64,000 nucleotides of DNA from contig JANEZZ010002248.1 in the NCBI GenBank assembly GCA_026122225.1, forward strand, positions 434,001 through 498,000, given 5' to 3'. Below are positions 12,338-24,251 of the stretch, one piece after another. The translations under genes were made by a program, and so were the position numbers. The notes below the pieces were generated by a model. It had not been told where the DNA came from. It saw nothing but the letters and a program-made list of their open reading frames with translations, and ran no database searches. The DNA comes from Heloderma charlesbogerti. Its lineage: Eukaryota; Chordata; Lepidosauria; Squamata; Helodermatidae. The first letter of the stretch is position 1; each line of letters opens with the position of its first letter.

Positions 12338-13995
12338 CTATGTATGTATACCCTGTCTTATCACACATGGATTGAATGTGTGTCCTCTGACCCCTGCTCC
12401 ATCATTTTAACTTCTTCTTCTAAAGTAAATGTTGTAGTGCCACCAGAGCGACCGAGCTTAAGTCAGGCTGTGACCCAAAAGTTGAAGACCAAAAGATTAG
12501 AAGATCAGGGAATCAGGAAGGGATCACAACAACATCTAGGGTAGCACCCTCCTGTCCAACAGCACTTCATAGGACAATTGCACAATCCAGGTTCAGTGCA
12601 AGTGTATTCTTATGCAGTTTTGTGTATTTGTGGCTTTTGATAGTTCTACTCAACATTTTCAGTGGAAACACGTCTAAGGTGATTTTCACTATTATGGAAG
12701 TGAATAGTGTCTACAAATGTTGTATGCCAGAGAACTGAAATAGCATAGAAAAATATTTTCAAATGACTTGTAAAAAAACAAAAAACAAAAAACCAGCTTG
12801 TTAAATACTGCAAGGCATATGCAGGCTCACATGCTTTTTTTGAAATCATTATAAAGAAACCATTAGGAAGGTGTTGTGTAGGAACATATTAACACCACTT
12901 GAGTCTAAACAGTCCATGCTGTAAAACCTCTCTTTGGACAGTTAATTAAAATCCACCCTTTTCAAAACTCAGAGGAATTTCAGTATTTCTCAGTCTAATG
13001 GGAAATGTTAAGTGGGAAAAATGGAGGAAAATCACAGAATGCCACAATACTTAACATTCAGAAAATGAGTCATTTTGAAATAGTTTGCATGGACGATGGG
13101 ATAAATATTCCAAGGTACTTGAAACCCTTTGGGGGAAAGTAACAGGGCTTAGCCATGGTGTGAAATTGCTATTGGAGTGGTGAATACCAATTATTTGTGA
13201 TTTACTGTAATTTACTTGCAAACCCAAGGGCTTACCCTAAAGCAGTTGATATATGTATTAAATGAAGCATCAAGGGGTGGAGATGTGGAATACACTAGAA
13301 GATAGCACCATCAGAGAGTCAAACAATTTTCTCATTTATCCAGCTGTTATATGGAATCTCACATTAACTATTTATTACTAAATGACTAGGGTGGAAAAAT
13401 AAGTTGGGGAGTGGATGTGTATAGCATTTTTCTTTTATCCAGGAGACTTTACTTTGGCAACTGCACTGGCAACTGCAAATTATTTCAAAGAACTGAAGGG
13501 AAAAGGATGCTATATACTGACTAAAGCAGGAAAGGAAAAAATTACCCAGCTGCTGTCTGACTAGGGGCCAAACTAGACATGACAAAAGAGATCTGTGAAT
13601 AGGATCTCAAGTGGTATTTTTAAAATGTTCATAGCAGTTTTGGGGTGGGATTTGGGGTGGGACCACAGCTCTGGAATGCATCAGCTTTTCCCTCTGCATT
13701 ATTTTCCCAAGTGAAATCACTCCCCAACTGCTATTTAACTTGTGGGGCAAATAGTTTTAGATGGGGTGATTTCAACTAGAAAACTGTAAAGGAGAAAAAA
13801 GTTACCCCAATGACCCCAGCATTCTGGTTCCAGTCAGAACCTCCAAGGCTGCTATTCACATTTTAAAAATCCACAAGAGATCCTGTTCACACGTCAGGTT
13901 TAGCCCCGAATGGGTAGGCAAATCACTTGCCCTGTGGAAGGTTGCAAACTTGAGCAAACATACTGGGGAATAAGCCCACTGACTTTCTTTGGGAC
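12338..13995. other. Intergenic, no feature recognised
   Basis: No gene or well-defined repeat seen. Confidence 0.4.
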
Positions 13996-14601
13996 TGTGA
14001 AGGTTTGAGGCCTACAAAGGCAAAGGAAAAAGGGTCAGGCTTAGAAGACTGGAGTTTTCTGTTGGGATGAGGTAACCCTGAGAGGAATAGTTTCATTTCT
14101 TCAGATTAGTGTCAGTTTCATTTCTTCACTTGAGTTTCATATCTTTCAGTTTTGACGGAGGAAGGTATATAAAGAGAAAGAGAGAGCCAGTAAGAGTGAG
14201 AAAGAGCAGGTTGCAGCCAGAGCAAGAGCTAAAGAGAGACAAACAGAGCCTGAAGTGAGAGCAGAGTCTGAAGAGTGAGCAGGAAGAAGCAGCCTAGAAA
14301 AGTCTAAAGACAGCTAGGGTGAGGGAACTTGCATTTTGCAACTTTTATTTTCTTTTAAGGCCTTTTAGCTCACTCAACTCTATTGTGTAAATACCTTCTG
14401 TTGTAACTGGTTTGCTTTAAATTTACCAGTAAACTGTTGTGGTTAAAGCCTATGTGTAGAGTGTGAGTCACCCCACATCCACAGCCTAAACCCCACATTA
14501 CTGGGAAGGGGTAGTTTAAAAGAAGGAAGGTGGGACTCTTAAAGAAGGAAAGAGATCCTTAAGGAATTCAGGGGTTCCAGGTCATAAGTGGAACCTTGAC
14601 A
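13996..14601 (+). mobile_element. Solo LTR with TATA box
   Basis: The 606-bp segment starts TGTGAAGG and ends CCTTGACA (7 of 8 inverted). It is flanked by GGGAC (13991-13995) and GGGAA (14602-14606). A TATA box (GTATATAAAG) lies at about 14165, followed by a purine-rich AGAG stretch. No internal retroviral genes adjoin it. Its sequence is unrelated to the LTR at 5757-6314. Confidence 0.65.
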
Positions 14602-15699
14602 GGGAATTATTTCCCAGTAAGCATGACTACAATCCAGCTGCATACCTGACAATAGCTACGTTCCCGCACAGCTAAGCATGCTTAAGCCCATTGACATCAG
14701 TGGACTTCAGCATACTTGACTTTGTGATGGATTGTGACCACAAGCTCTGATTCACTGATCTTTGTAAGTACCCTACTGACAGAATATAGAGTAGGGTGGC
14801 CTCTTACAAATCATCCAAAAAGAGGAAATGCATCACCCAAAAAGATGACACCAATCTTCATAACATTTGCACGTGCAAATTTATATGTATAGGTGCAAAT
14901 TTAAAAATAAGAACTTTATTTAAATAGAAATACAAGACATTTCACTATAGTGGAGAAGAGTGATTAGGTGACCTGTGTGTCTGCTGAGTCTGCTGTCCAG
15001 GTGGTAACTGTTGTTGTTGTTGTTGTTTAATCTATTTTTTATTTTATTTTTATAAATGAAATAAACACTACCAACAATATAATCAGAATCTTCAGTTTCC
15101 AACATTACAGTATTCTAAGAAAAAGAAAAAAGGGAGGATAGCAAAAGAAGGAAGAGAAAGAAAGAAAAAAGAAAAAAAACAGAATTATATTAAACTGCAA
15201 TAAGAACAAACCAAATATCCAAACAGCCTTATAGCACAGAGATAGAAGCAAACAATCCATTTCCATTGGCCATAAATTACCATTTAGTTAACGCGTATTA
15301 ATAAACATTAAAGGTTTAGCCAACAAGGAATAGTAATAATAATAATCCCATAATGATATAAATAATAATAATACTCATAAAAGGGGGGAAGTTGTTTAAG
15401 AAAAGGATAAAAACAGGAACAAATCATTTGTATATTTTAAGTAATGTCATATCTAAAGATATATTTATATGTGTACACAGACATACACACAAATATGCAC
15501 TTTATTACAATATAACATAAAAAAGGAGAAAGGAAAAAAATGCAAACATTTATTTTGGCATATTGCCTAGAAATTTTGAGGTGGTAACTATTGATGGGCA
15601 ACTTGCTTAAAATGTGCTCCCTCTTGCTTAGAAGAAGCAGTAATAAGCCTATTAATAAGTAATAGATAAAGAAACCTTTGACCCAGCTGATCTAACTAC
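14602..15699. other. AT-rich intergenic stretch, no gene
   Basis: Contains (GTT)n at 15010-15028, A/G-rich stretches at 15115-15180 and AAT-rich stretches at 15330-15375. Nothing coding was recognised. Confidence 0.45.
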
Positions 15700-15845
15700 A
15701 GGCCAGTCTCAAAAAATGCTGTTGGTCTATGGTGTCTCACGGGATGCTATCCTGTCCTACATGTTGTTCAATATTTGCATGAAACAACTGGGAGAGGTCA
15801 TTCAGAGTTTTGGAGTAAGTTGTCACAAATATGCTGATGACACCC
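15700..15845 (+). pseudogene. Non-LTR reverse transcriptase fragment (L2/CR1-like)
   Basis: A short degenerate frame reads GVSRDAILSYMLFNICMKQL, then GVSCHKYADDT. These correspond to RT motif B (normally PQGS-L-P-LF) and motif C (YADD). The frame ends where another repeat (ATC-rich followed by 'ttttttatttgtgcgctgc', 15843-15960) intervenes. The rest of the same LINE type is probably 16905-17790. Confidence 0.7.
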
Positions 15846-16308
15846 ATCATCACCATCATCGTTTTTTATTTGTGCGCTGCTTTTCCACAAAATTGTGCCC
15901 AAAGTGTCTCTCAACGTAACAAATGAACAACGAATAATATAATTTACAAGATATCAAACAGCAATAAATAGAACAATATTCAAAATATACAGTAGAAACA
16001 ATTCCAAATAACCATGATGTCACCAGAGAAATACATAGTAGACATTATATATATATAACATCCAATAAAACAGTACAGATAAACTAAACTAATCCAACAA
16101 CTGAGCACTGAACAGGAGAGAGAATAAAGCACAGCACAATAAGATGAACAAATATAAATACACCTCCATTCCATATGAGGTTCTCCACAATTAGGCTACA
16201 AGAAGTCCAAGTTGGCAGCCACACGTCTTACTTGCGGCAGCCTCCCTCTCTCCCAGCGCCCACCTGCATCTCCTGCCATAGTCTCTTCTTTTATCTCTCC
16301 TGTGGGAA

Positions 16309-16755
16309 GGTAGAGATTGCCAGTCCTTCTTCAAGTCCCATATACCCACAAGGTTTGACATTACTCTGCCTCTCATAGTCCCTTCTCTCTCTCTCCTCCG
16401 AGAAGGTAGAGATTGCCAGTACTTCTTCAACTCCATATACCCACAAGGTTTGACATTACTCCACCTCTCATAGTCCCTTCTCTCTCTCTCCTCCGAGAAG
16501 GTAGAGATTGCCAGTACTTCTTCAACTCCCATATACCCACAAGGTTTGACATTACTCCGTCTCTCATAGTCCCTTCTCTCTCTCTCCTCCGAGAAGGTAG
16601 AGATTGCCAGTACTTCTTCAACTCCATATACCCACAAGGTTTGACATTACTCCACCTCTCATAGTCCCTTCTCTCTCTCTCCTTCGAGAAGGTAGAGATT
16701 GCCAGTACTTCTTCAACTCCCATATACCCACAAGGTTTGACATTACTCCGCTTCT
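16309..16755. repeat. Minisatellite, ~95/96-bp unit, ~4.7 copies
   Basis: Units start with GGTAGAGATTGCCAGT at 16309, 16405, 16500, 16596 and 16691, giving spacings of 96, 95, 96 and 95 bp. Units 2 and 4 share 'caactccata' and 'ccacctctc'. Units 3 and 5 share 'caactcccata'. The true period therefore alternates as a 191-bp dimer. The open frames on both strands here are a by-product of the tandem structure. Confidence 0.93.
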
Positions 16756-16904
16756 CTCCACCAAGCAGCCCTTAGCTCTTGTCTTCAGGGAGCAGGTTTT
16801 TAGGCTCCAAGGTGGTGGGTGGCGTGAGGCAGGTAGAAATGCACAACCCCTTGATGTTAGTCCCTGTCCAGCAAAAACTCCCCCCACCCTGCTATACTGA
16901 TTTT

Positions 16905-17790
16905 TTTTACCTATCGCCAAAAAAGCAGTCAAAACCATTGGATGTTGCCTGGGTTTGATAATGGCCTGGGTGAAGCTGAGGTGAAACCCAGAGAAAATGG
17001 AGGTGTTGTTGGTCAGTAGAAAGCCTGACTGGGGGACTGGGATTCAGCCTGTTCTGAAAGAGGTTGAGCTCCCCCTGAAAGACCAGGTCCATAGCTTGGG
17101 AGCGCTCCTTGTTCCTGTCCCTATATCTTCAGGCGTTAGCAGTGGCAAGGGGTATGTTTGTGCAATCGTGCTTGGTGCACCAGCTGTGGCCATTCCTGAG
17201 TCAGTCTGACCTGGCAACAGTTATCCATGCCTTGGTTACATGGTGTCCAGAAGCTTCAATTGATGCAAAATGAAGCAGCAATGCTGCTAGCTGGTACACC
17301 ATATTACACCTGTCCTGAAAGACCTGCACTGGTTGCCATTTGCTTTCCAGGCTCAATTCAAGAAGCTGGTTTTAACCTTTAAAGTTCTAAACGGGCTGTC
17401 AAAGGGACTGCCTGTCTCATTATAAGCCTGGCTGGTTATTAAGAACTGCAGGAGAGGCCCTCTTGAGAGCCTCCTTACCTGGAGAGGCCCATTTGTCGGG
17501 CACGCGTGAAAGGACTTTCTCCCATGTCACTCCCAAACTGCAGAAGGTGCTCCATCAAGAATTACAACTGGCCCCTACTTCCGTGGCTTTTAGAAAGGGT
17601 ATGAAGTCACATCTTTTTAATTTAGCCTTTCAAATCGAGGTGTTACTTAAATGGTTTACTGTTCATAATCCTCCTATTTTAATTGTGTTAAGGTTTTATT
17701 GTTTTAAATTGTTGCTCACTGTCTTGATGGCTTTGTAGCAGATAAGGTGGTATATAAATGTTAATTAATAATAACGACGACGATGGCGAC
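16905..17790 (+). mobile_element. L2-like LINE 3' part, degenerate
   Basis: Pieces read like the post-RT part of an L2/CR1-group ORF2: EVLLVS, then PLKDQVHSLG, then LHWLPFAFQAQFKKL, then ERTFS...LAPTSVAFRKGMKSHLFNLAF. The sequence ends in 'tggtatataaatgttaatta' and (ATAA/CGA)n, as such LINE tails do. Frames are repeatedly interrupted. The element is likely the same one whose YADD fragment lies at 15700-15845. Confidence 0.7.
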
Positions 17791-17863
17791 GACGACACTT
17801 CCAAGGACCTTGCTGTCCCTCCTTAATGTTCTTTGACTTTAAAGCAGACTTGGACTGGACAGC

Positions 17864-18590
17864 TAAGAATGGGCAAACTCACCTGAGTCCACCCTGTGAC
17901 CCGCTCACTGGATTCCCTCCACTGCCCGCCCCTGCTCGCGCTGGGAAGTGAGCCGGCTGGTGGTTCTCAGGAGCCCGGAGAGCGCCGCCACCACTGAGAG
18001 CAACTGCATCCCTCCTTGCTGGTGCTTGGCAGAGAGCGGCACAGTTGTTCTTGGTGGCAGCAGCAGAGGCAACAGGATGGGAACCAAGAGGGAAGCACCA
18101 TAGCGCTTCCCTCTCGGCTCCCATCCTGCCGTCACCACCATCACTGAGAGCAACTGCATCCCTCTCTGCCAAGCACCAGCAGAGAGGGATGGAGCTGTTC
18201 TCAGCAGCAGCAGAGGCAGCAGGATGGGAACCAAGAGGGAAGCCCCACGGCAGGATGGGAACCAAGAGGGAGCACTGCCGCTGCCAAGAGCAACTGCGTC
18301 CCTTTCTGCCAAGCACTGGCAGAAAGGGACGCAGTTGTTCTCGGTGGCAGCAGCGGAGGCAGCAGGATGGGAACCAAGAGGGAAGCACCATGGTGCTTCC
18401 CTCTCAGTTCCCATTCGACCATCACCGCCGAGAGCAACACTCAAGCAAGGAGCAGGGACTGCCACGCTTGCCCCACTCAGCATGCGCCAAGTCAGGCAAG
18501 AGCAAGGGGTCACGGACTGGCATCCAGGGGGCCAAACTGGCAGGAACCCGCCTAGTTTGAGCCCCCAAATGGATGCCCATGACATCTCTA
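17864..18590 (-). mobile_element. hAT-like foldback element, copy G
   Basis: The left end 'taagaatgggca' and right end 'gacatctcta' match the reversed ends of copy D (37168-37702). The flanks TGGACAGC (17856-17863) and CAGACAGC (18591-18598) match at 6 of 8, fitting an old 8-bp hAT duplication. The interior is GC-rich. It repeats an 'aggatgggaaccaagaggga' module at 18074, 18221, 18252 and 18364, with inverted versions at about 18107 and 18391, so it can fold extensively. A perfect outward splice-donor sequence (CAG|GTGAGT on the minus strand) lies at 17877-17885. ORFs on both strands are spurious. Confidence 0.75.
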
Positions 18591-18819
18591 CAGACAGCTC
18601 ATCAAACAGAGGATACCTTCAAATACCAGGCTGTTTCTGCCAGCTCTCCAAAACAGCACTCTCTATAAAGGATGACACTTGGCCACTCCAAGATACAGTC
18701 AGTGTTGATAACTGGAGCAGAACATCCCGAACAATGATGGAAATTCTTGCTATTGCAAACAGATTAGGTATCCATTTTAAAATCATTTTAATATTTTATC
18801 TACTGTTCATAACTCAGGG

Positions 18820-19230
18820 GCCTTACGTGGAGCCTGTCTTCACAAGCAATTTAGTGCGAAGCTAGAGTAGTCTGAATTCCTTTTGCAACAGATGACACCA
18901 TCACCAATCCGCTGCCAACCAGCTGTGTCCCTCTTGAAAAGCCGCATTTTCTGAAACTCCTTTTACTCCGACTTTTTTACTGAAAGCAGCTCTCTGGCAT
19001 TTTTACCACAGTGTGCCATGTCCCCCTGCATTGAATCCTGGGCATGCCTCTGTGACCTTGCAGTGACGTGGTCAAGGAGATGAGATGCCCCATTCCCTGT
19101 TGTTCCCCCAATGGAAATAGTTTTTCCCATTGAGAGAATCCCCAGGAGTGCAGGAGCGACCCCTCACATTACTGCACCAGTGGGGATGCTCCTTCACCTT
19201 AGCTAGCCTGCTTTTAATCTTTAACATATC
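18820..19230 (+). repeat. Dispersed repeat family M, copy 1
   Basis: The stretch with 'aacagatgacaccatcacca' and 'gcattgaatcctgggcatgc' is repeated in diverged form at 35235-35560. Non-coding. The class is uncertain and may be a hAT-type non-autonomous element. Confidence 0.55.
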
Positions 19231-19689
19231 CCCCCATCTGTGCAAGTTTACTCAGAAGTAAGAAATAAATCTCGCTCCCCTGCAGTGAAAGGGTTAAAGG
19301 CTAACTTTATTAACTTGCTCTATTCCCTTCTCCCTTGCTCTTTATTGCCCATATTGTGCTTTTTGATGTTCTGTAGAAGCAATTTCTCTGTTGTTATGTA
19401 AAGTCCCTTCTTGCTTTATTGCAGTAACCAGGTTTCTATTGTGAGCAGGGAGGAGGAGAAAGGAAGAAGAGGGGGTGGAAGCAATCGGAAAAGTGCACAG
19501 ACAGGGAAAAATGGGGTGGGAGCAATAACTCCGCAGCACATTGCTGGGATGTGGCAAAATGGCGGGCGGGGGGGGAGCTCTCAGGAGCCTTCTGATGCTG
19601 CACTGAAGAACTGGGGATTTGGGCTTCTTCAGGGAAATCTGCACACATGGGAAAATTAGTTGTTCTCAACTGATAAAAATGTAGCAGCA

Positions 19690-19980
19690 GGGGGGAGCCT
19701 GGACAGGGGCAGGAAACAAGGCTGTCTCTTTGGTTGAGCAGCCCCTGCCAGTTTGATGATGTTCAGTTCTACTCCCCCCGACCCCAACTGGAAGCAAGTT
19801 CCTTTCAAGCACTGAAAACCAGATTTTAAAGGTATGCTACAGTCATCTTATCTTGCTTCATGTGTCCTTGATGGGCCAAAGCCGATTCCATGAAAATCCA
19901 GGTAATACTCCAATGCAGTTCTCATTCCGTTGTCATGAAGATCCTCACCCCCCACCCCAGTTCTGGAACTTGATCCTCTC
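19690..19980 (+). repeat. Repeat family K, 3' part only
   Basis: Shares 'ttgagcagcccctgccagt' and '...aaatccaggtaatactcc' with the right-hand parts of the copies at 20313-21262, 32934-33840, 36250-36530 and 48500-49545. No coding content. Confidence 0.7.
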
Positions 19981-20312
19981 ATATCTGTACTTCATGGATT
20001 CTCCACATCTGCAAACATACATGAAGAATTAGGTTTGCTGGCCCCTGGGCCATGAAATGCCACAAAACAGGGTGCCGTGCTAGTACTGCAGATTGCTAGA
20101 GCAATAAATGGTTTTGGGACTGGAGTTAGTTTCTCACTGTAAATATTCTGCTTTATGAGGTTTGTAAATGCCACTGTTCAACACACTCAATGAAAAGTGG
20201 AGCAGCCAAGTCAGAGCCCTCAGGCTCTTTTGTATAGTTCATTCATTCTTGATGAAGTCTCACTTTTCATATTACAAAAGCAAGTTTCTAAATCTCATGG
20301 ATGCAGAGACCA

Positions 20313-21262
20313 GGGGGGTATCTCCACAGGTAATTTGCTACAAGCTGGCTGTGTTTGGAGCACACAACGTCATAGCCATCCCACAGCCAGCCCAGAGCTT
20401 TTCACGGAAAAAAAAAGTTTTCCTGAGACTACTTTGAGTCTGATTGTTTTCCTTCAGTCAAGTTCTCCATGCTTTTGTTGCTGTGTGCCCCAACCCCCAC
20501 ATTTACTTTGGGTATGCTAGCCCTGCCCAGGGGTGTGTCTTTTAGCGTGACCCCGGTCAAGGGGTGTTTCCCGTCCCTGTGTTTCCCAGCACAAACCTAT
20601 GTGTGTCTGCTCAGAAGTAACTCCCATTGTTGTCAATGAGGCTTGTTCCCTAAATGCGCACTCCTGAAGTTACTGAGATTCCTATCAATCGAAATAGCAC
20701 TATAGCAAAACTATGTTTCTTTGATGTTTGGTTTATTGCTGTATGGAAGTCATTAATGCACAGCTTCAGTCCTTCGCATAATGGGAGATTCAGGGGGAAG
20801 GAGAAAGGGGGTTAGAAGGGGCTGGTTGGAGCCACAGCAAATCAAGCATTTATAGGGGTAAAGGCAGACTGGACTCCTGTAAAGGCTGTCTTTGCTTCTC
20901 TGTGAAGCACTACTTTGTACTTGCATTTCTTTAATGTTTGATTTCTTGCTGTAAGGTAGTAATTAATGCGCAGCTTCGATCCTTAACATAATGGAAACTT
21001 CAGGGTGAAGGAAAAAGGGGGTAGAGCCTGGACAGGGGTGGGGAGCTTTTCTCATTAGTTGAGCAGCCCCTGACAGTCTGATGATGTCCAGTTCCACTCC
21101 CCCCACCCCACTCAGAAGTATGCCAAACGAATTATAAAGGTACGGAGCACTCATTCGTGGGTCCCTGCATGGACCAAACCCAGTTCCTTGAAAAATCTGG
21201 GTAATCCTCCATTTGCTTCTCCTTCTGTTGTCACGGAGATCCCCCCACCTTGAAAACAGAAT
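20313..21262 (+). repeat. Repeat family K, copy 1
   Basis: A ~950-bp non-coding repeat starting at 'ggggggtatctccacagg'. It contains 'ttgctgtgtgccccaacccc' and 'gtgaccccggtcaaggggtg', and ends with the segment shared with 19690-19980. A piece starting 'tttctttgatgtttgg' (20716) recurs at 20926, a ~210-bp internal tandem duplication. The class is unknown; the start resembles a DNA-transposon terminus. Confidence 0.75.
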
Positions 21263-21937
21263 ACTGGGAACTCTTGATGTGCCAAACAGCTTCCGCAACT
21301 TTGGGTGGAAAAAAAGACACAACTGCAGATTAACAAGTAAAAGTCTTACGTTGAATGTATTGCAGTTTTAACCAAACTGCACTTCAAATAAGGCACTGCT
21401 TCTGGCTTATACTCAAGGAGGTACATGCAAGTTCATAGCTCTAGCAATGTGTATATGAACACCAGGAACGTAAGTGTCTAAGCAAAAGAAGGGTAATTAT
21501 ATGGACATCAGTGACAAAACATAGCCTTTGTTTTCTCTGTTCATAATTTGTTTATGGTAATGGGAAGCCCTTATAACTAGGGAAGGAAAATTACTCTAAT
21601 CACAGAGAAAGAAATGCAGAACAGAAATTCAATCAAGGTTAGAAAAGAGGCTACTTATGCACCCACAGGTGTTACGGTAGTAGATTTTTCCAATGATCCA
21701 TTCTTCCCAGTTCTGTGAAAGGCCATTTGCAGTTCTACTTCAAAGACTGATTCATGGGCTAATATAGGGCATGTCTATACCAGAGCTTTTTCCATGATGT
21801 TGTGCACTGGCTTCCTGGGCAGCCACCCTATGGCATCTGTATTGCATTGTGGCTCTGAACAAGAAGTCCAGACAGCAAATAATTGGTGAAGCAGGGGTCC
21901 AGAGAACAGATCTCCAAGCAGGTTGAGATAGCCCCAC
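21263..21937. other. Intergenic, no feature recognised
   Basis: Nothing recognised. Confidence 0.4.
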
Positions 21938-22187
21938 TTTATTTATTTATTTATTTATGCATTACATTTATATCCTGCCTTTTTTCCTCTCACAAGGAAC
22001 CCAAGGTGGCTTACGAGGTCCTCCTCCTCTCCAGTTTATCTTCACAACAACCCTGTAAGGTAGGTTAGGCTGAGAGTCAGTGACTGGCCCGAAGTCACCC
22101 AGTGAGCTTCATGGCCAAGTGGGGACTAGAACCTGGATCTCCTAAGTCTCAGTCCAACAGTCTAACCACTACACCACACTGGCTCTC
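21938..22187 (-). mobile_element. tRNA-derived SINE with TAAA tail
   Basis: Read on the minus strand it starts GAGAGCCAGTGTGGTGTAGT (pol III A-box region, GTGTAGTGGTTAG). It continues to a B-box-like AGGTTCTAGTCC and a LINE-like body, and ends in (AAAT)n. The same SINE type is at 42935-43152 on the plus strand. Confidence 0.88.
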
Positions 22188-22781
22188 AATGTTGGACCCA
22201 ACCTTGGCCTCAGCATGGAGGGACAGAACTTAAAGCACCATCCTTACAGGATGTGCACAGTGTTTTACATTTGTGATTGCACCGCAGACTTATTATCCCA
22301 CTGTAATGATGTCCGTTTCAGAAAGGAGGGCAGCTCTTTGGCCAGATTTGCTCTTTCAATTCTAGCTGGCCTAACACGTAGAGGTTATTCAGGACAGGCT
22401 GCACTCCTTTAACTAGAAATAATATGTCCCTGTACAGATGTCGCTCTGGAACAATTAGGGTAGCCCAATAAAAGAGAAGACAGAGATCTGGCAGCTTTGA
22501 TAGTTGTGTAGAAGACATAGTTTCAGCAGGTGCAACATGTTATACAAACCATGCCCGCTGACATTTCCCTCTTCTACACAGCTATTCAAAGTGCAAGAAC
22601 CCTGTTCTCTTTTGCACCTGGCCATCCTAGGCAGACACAGGCAGCATGATCCTACTGATCTCCAAGGCAAGCAGATGAAGGGTGTAATGTGGATTGCATA
22701 TGCTGGTCCAAAAATAGCAGGGATTTCTGCACACTAATAAAATGCAGGCACCAATAAGAATGCAAATACAAAGGAACAGCA

Positions 22782-22950
22782 CAATCTTATGCGTGCTTAC
22801 TCAGAAAAAAGGTTCTATTCAGTCCCGTAGGGCTTAGTCATGACTATAGAATTGCAGCTTTACAGCACAATCATATGCATGTTGACTCAGAAGTAAATCC
22901 CACTATGTTCAATGGGGCTTATTCCCAGTTAAATATTAGGGGTTGCACTG
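22782..22950. mobile_element. Two tandem MITE-like units, family Q
   Basis: Two adjacent copies of a short element whose ends read GCAATCCTAT and ATAGGATTGC when intact, with 'tactcagaagtaa' near one end and 'caatggggcttattccca' in the body. Divergent copies lie at 27725-27995, 41945-42032, 43660-43745, 47686-47805, 52930-53015 and 61770-61930. Confidence 0.7.
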
Positions 22951-24243
22951 ACTACAGGATTCAACTGGACCCCAGTTCAGTGCTTCTGAAACAGTATATT
23001 CAGAGGATGTCCCCTTCAGCTCATGTACCTAAACCAAGATCTGGAAATCAAAGGCTTTGTGCCTCCTAAGTCCTATCCACTATCAAGGTAAATTTTTAAA
23101 ACAGCTGTATCCTTTTTTCCTTTTGTCAGAACTGGATGAAATTTGCAGGCATGGTATCTGGGGAGGGGACTACACCCACCAATTTTCAGAAAAATAAATG
23201 CAGCAAGGTTTGTGGTACATGCCTTTATATTTTGACTTTTTAAAAAGAGAACTGCCAATACTGTTTAAATTTCTTGGCAGAAGTAGATAAGATTTGTAGG
23301 GATGATTGCCCCTTCTGAGGGTATCGAGCCTGCCAGGTTTTAGATGTTGGTGCAAGGATTCTTGTGCAAGAGCAGCCCTGACATTTTGATGGTATTCAAA
23401 AAAAGACATGCTTATCTCCCTATATTCCTTCTGGACCATTGAGGGGTGAGTGATTCACTTCCCCTTCCATCCCCCTATTTTGTTGTTGTTCTTTTGTTTT
23501 TTGGCAATTTGTATGAAAATGGAATACATCATAGTGGTGTCCCCAGGCAAGAAACCTGCAAAGTTTCAGAAGGATAGGTGCAGGGATTATGGAGTAATGA
23601 TGCTTGAAAAACAGTTTAAGGCTCTTTTCATAGTGAAGGTTGGTGGCATTGGAAAACTGGCAATCTCATGGTTCCATCCTTACCTTACCCCCATCTCATA
23701 TATACTGGCTGTCCACCTCCCTTTTTCAATAACTGTGATTGGAGAATCCCCAGTAAAACATGCCCCATGATGAAAAGATGGGCCTGTCAGTCACACATCT
23801 CTGTTCACTCACTCCCCTCCCCCCATTAGCATTTAGAGAAATAAAAGCAAAAGATGCTATTTGGGGAGACAGGATGTCTACATCTCCAAAGCTTTGTATG
23901 GGTCCAAGCTTTGGTTCTGATCAGTTTGGAGAGAAACCTCCAAGCTTCTCATCGGGAAGCATCAATAACATTCCAAAGAGCCCCGATATGGCTCAGGCTT
24001 CAGCCGAATCTGATTCACGTTACTAATAAGTATGTATAGGATGGCAGCCACAATGCCCTAACAGAGAGGACATAAAATATGATAGAAATTGAGACATTTG
24101 AGTTCAGAAGACTTCTGCACCATTTACACAGGAACAGTTAATGTGACTCTCTGCAGAAGAAAAAATAGTTGCCCATAAAGACTGATCAGAAGGATCCACT
24201 GGTACAGAGTACGACAACTTCTCTGTTATCGGGATGATAACAC
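22951..24243. other. Intergenic, no feature recognised
   Basis: No gene or well-defined repeat seen. Confidence 0.4.
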
Positions 24244-24251
24244 ATATTTCT

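Noticed and set aside
16191..16938. Repetitive 80-148-codon ORFs on both strands
   Set aside because: Explained by the 95/96-bp minisatellite; no protein family resemblance.
17879..18865. ORFs up to 226 codons on both strands
   Set aside because: GC-rich foldback element G with internal inverted repeats; the peptides mirror one another.
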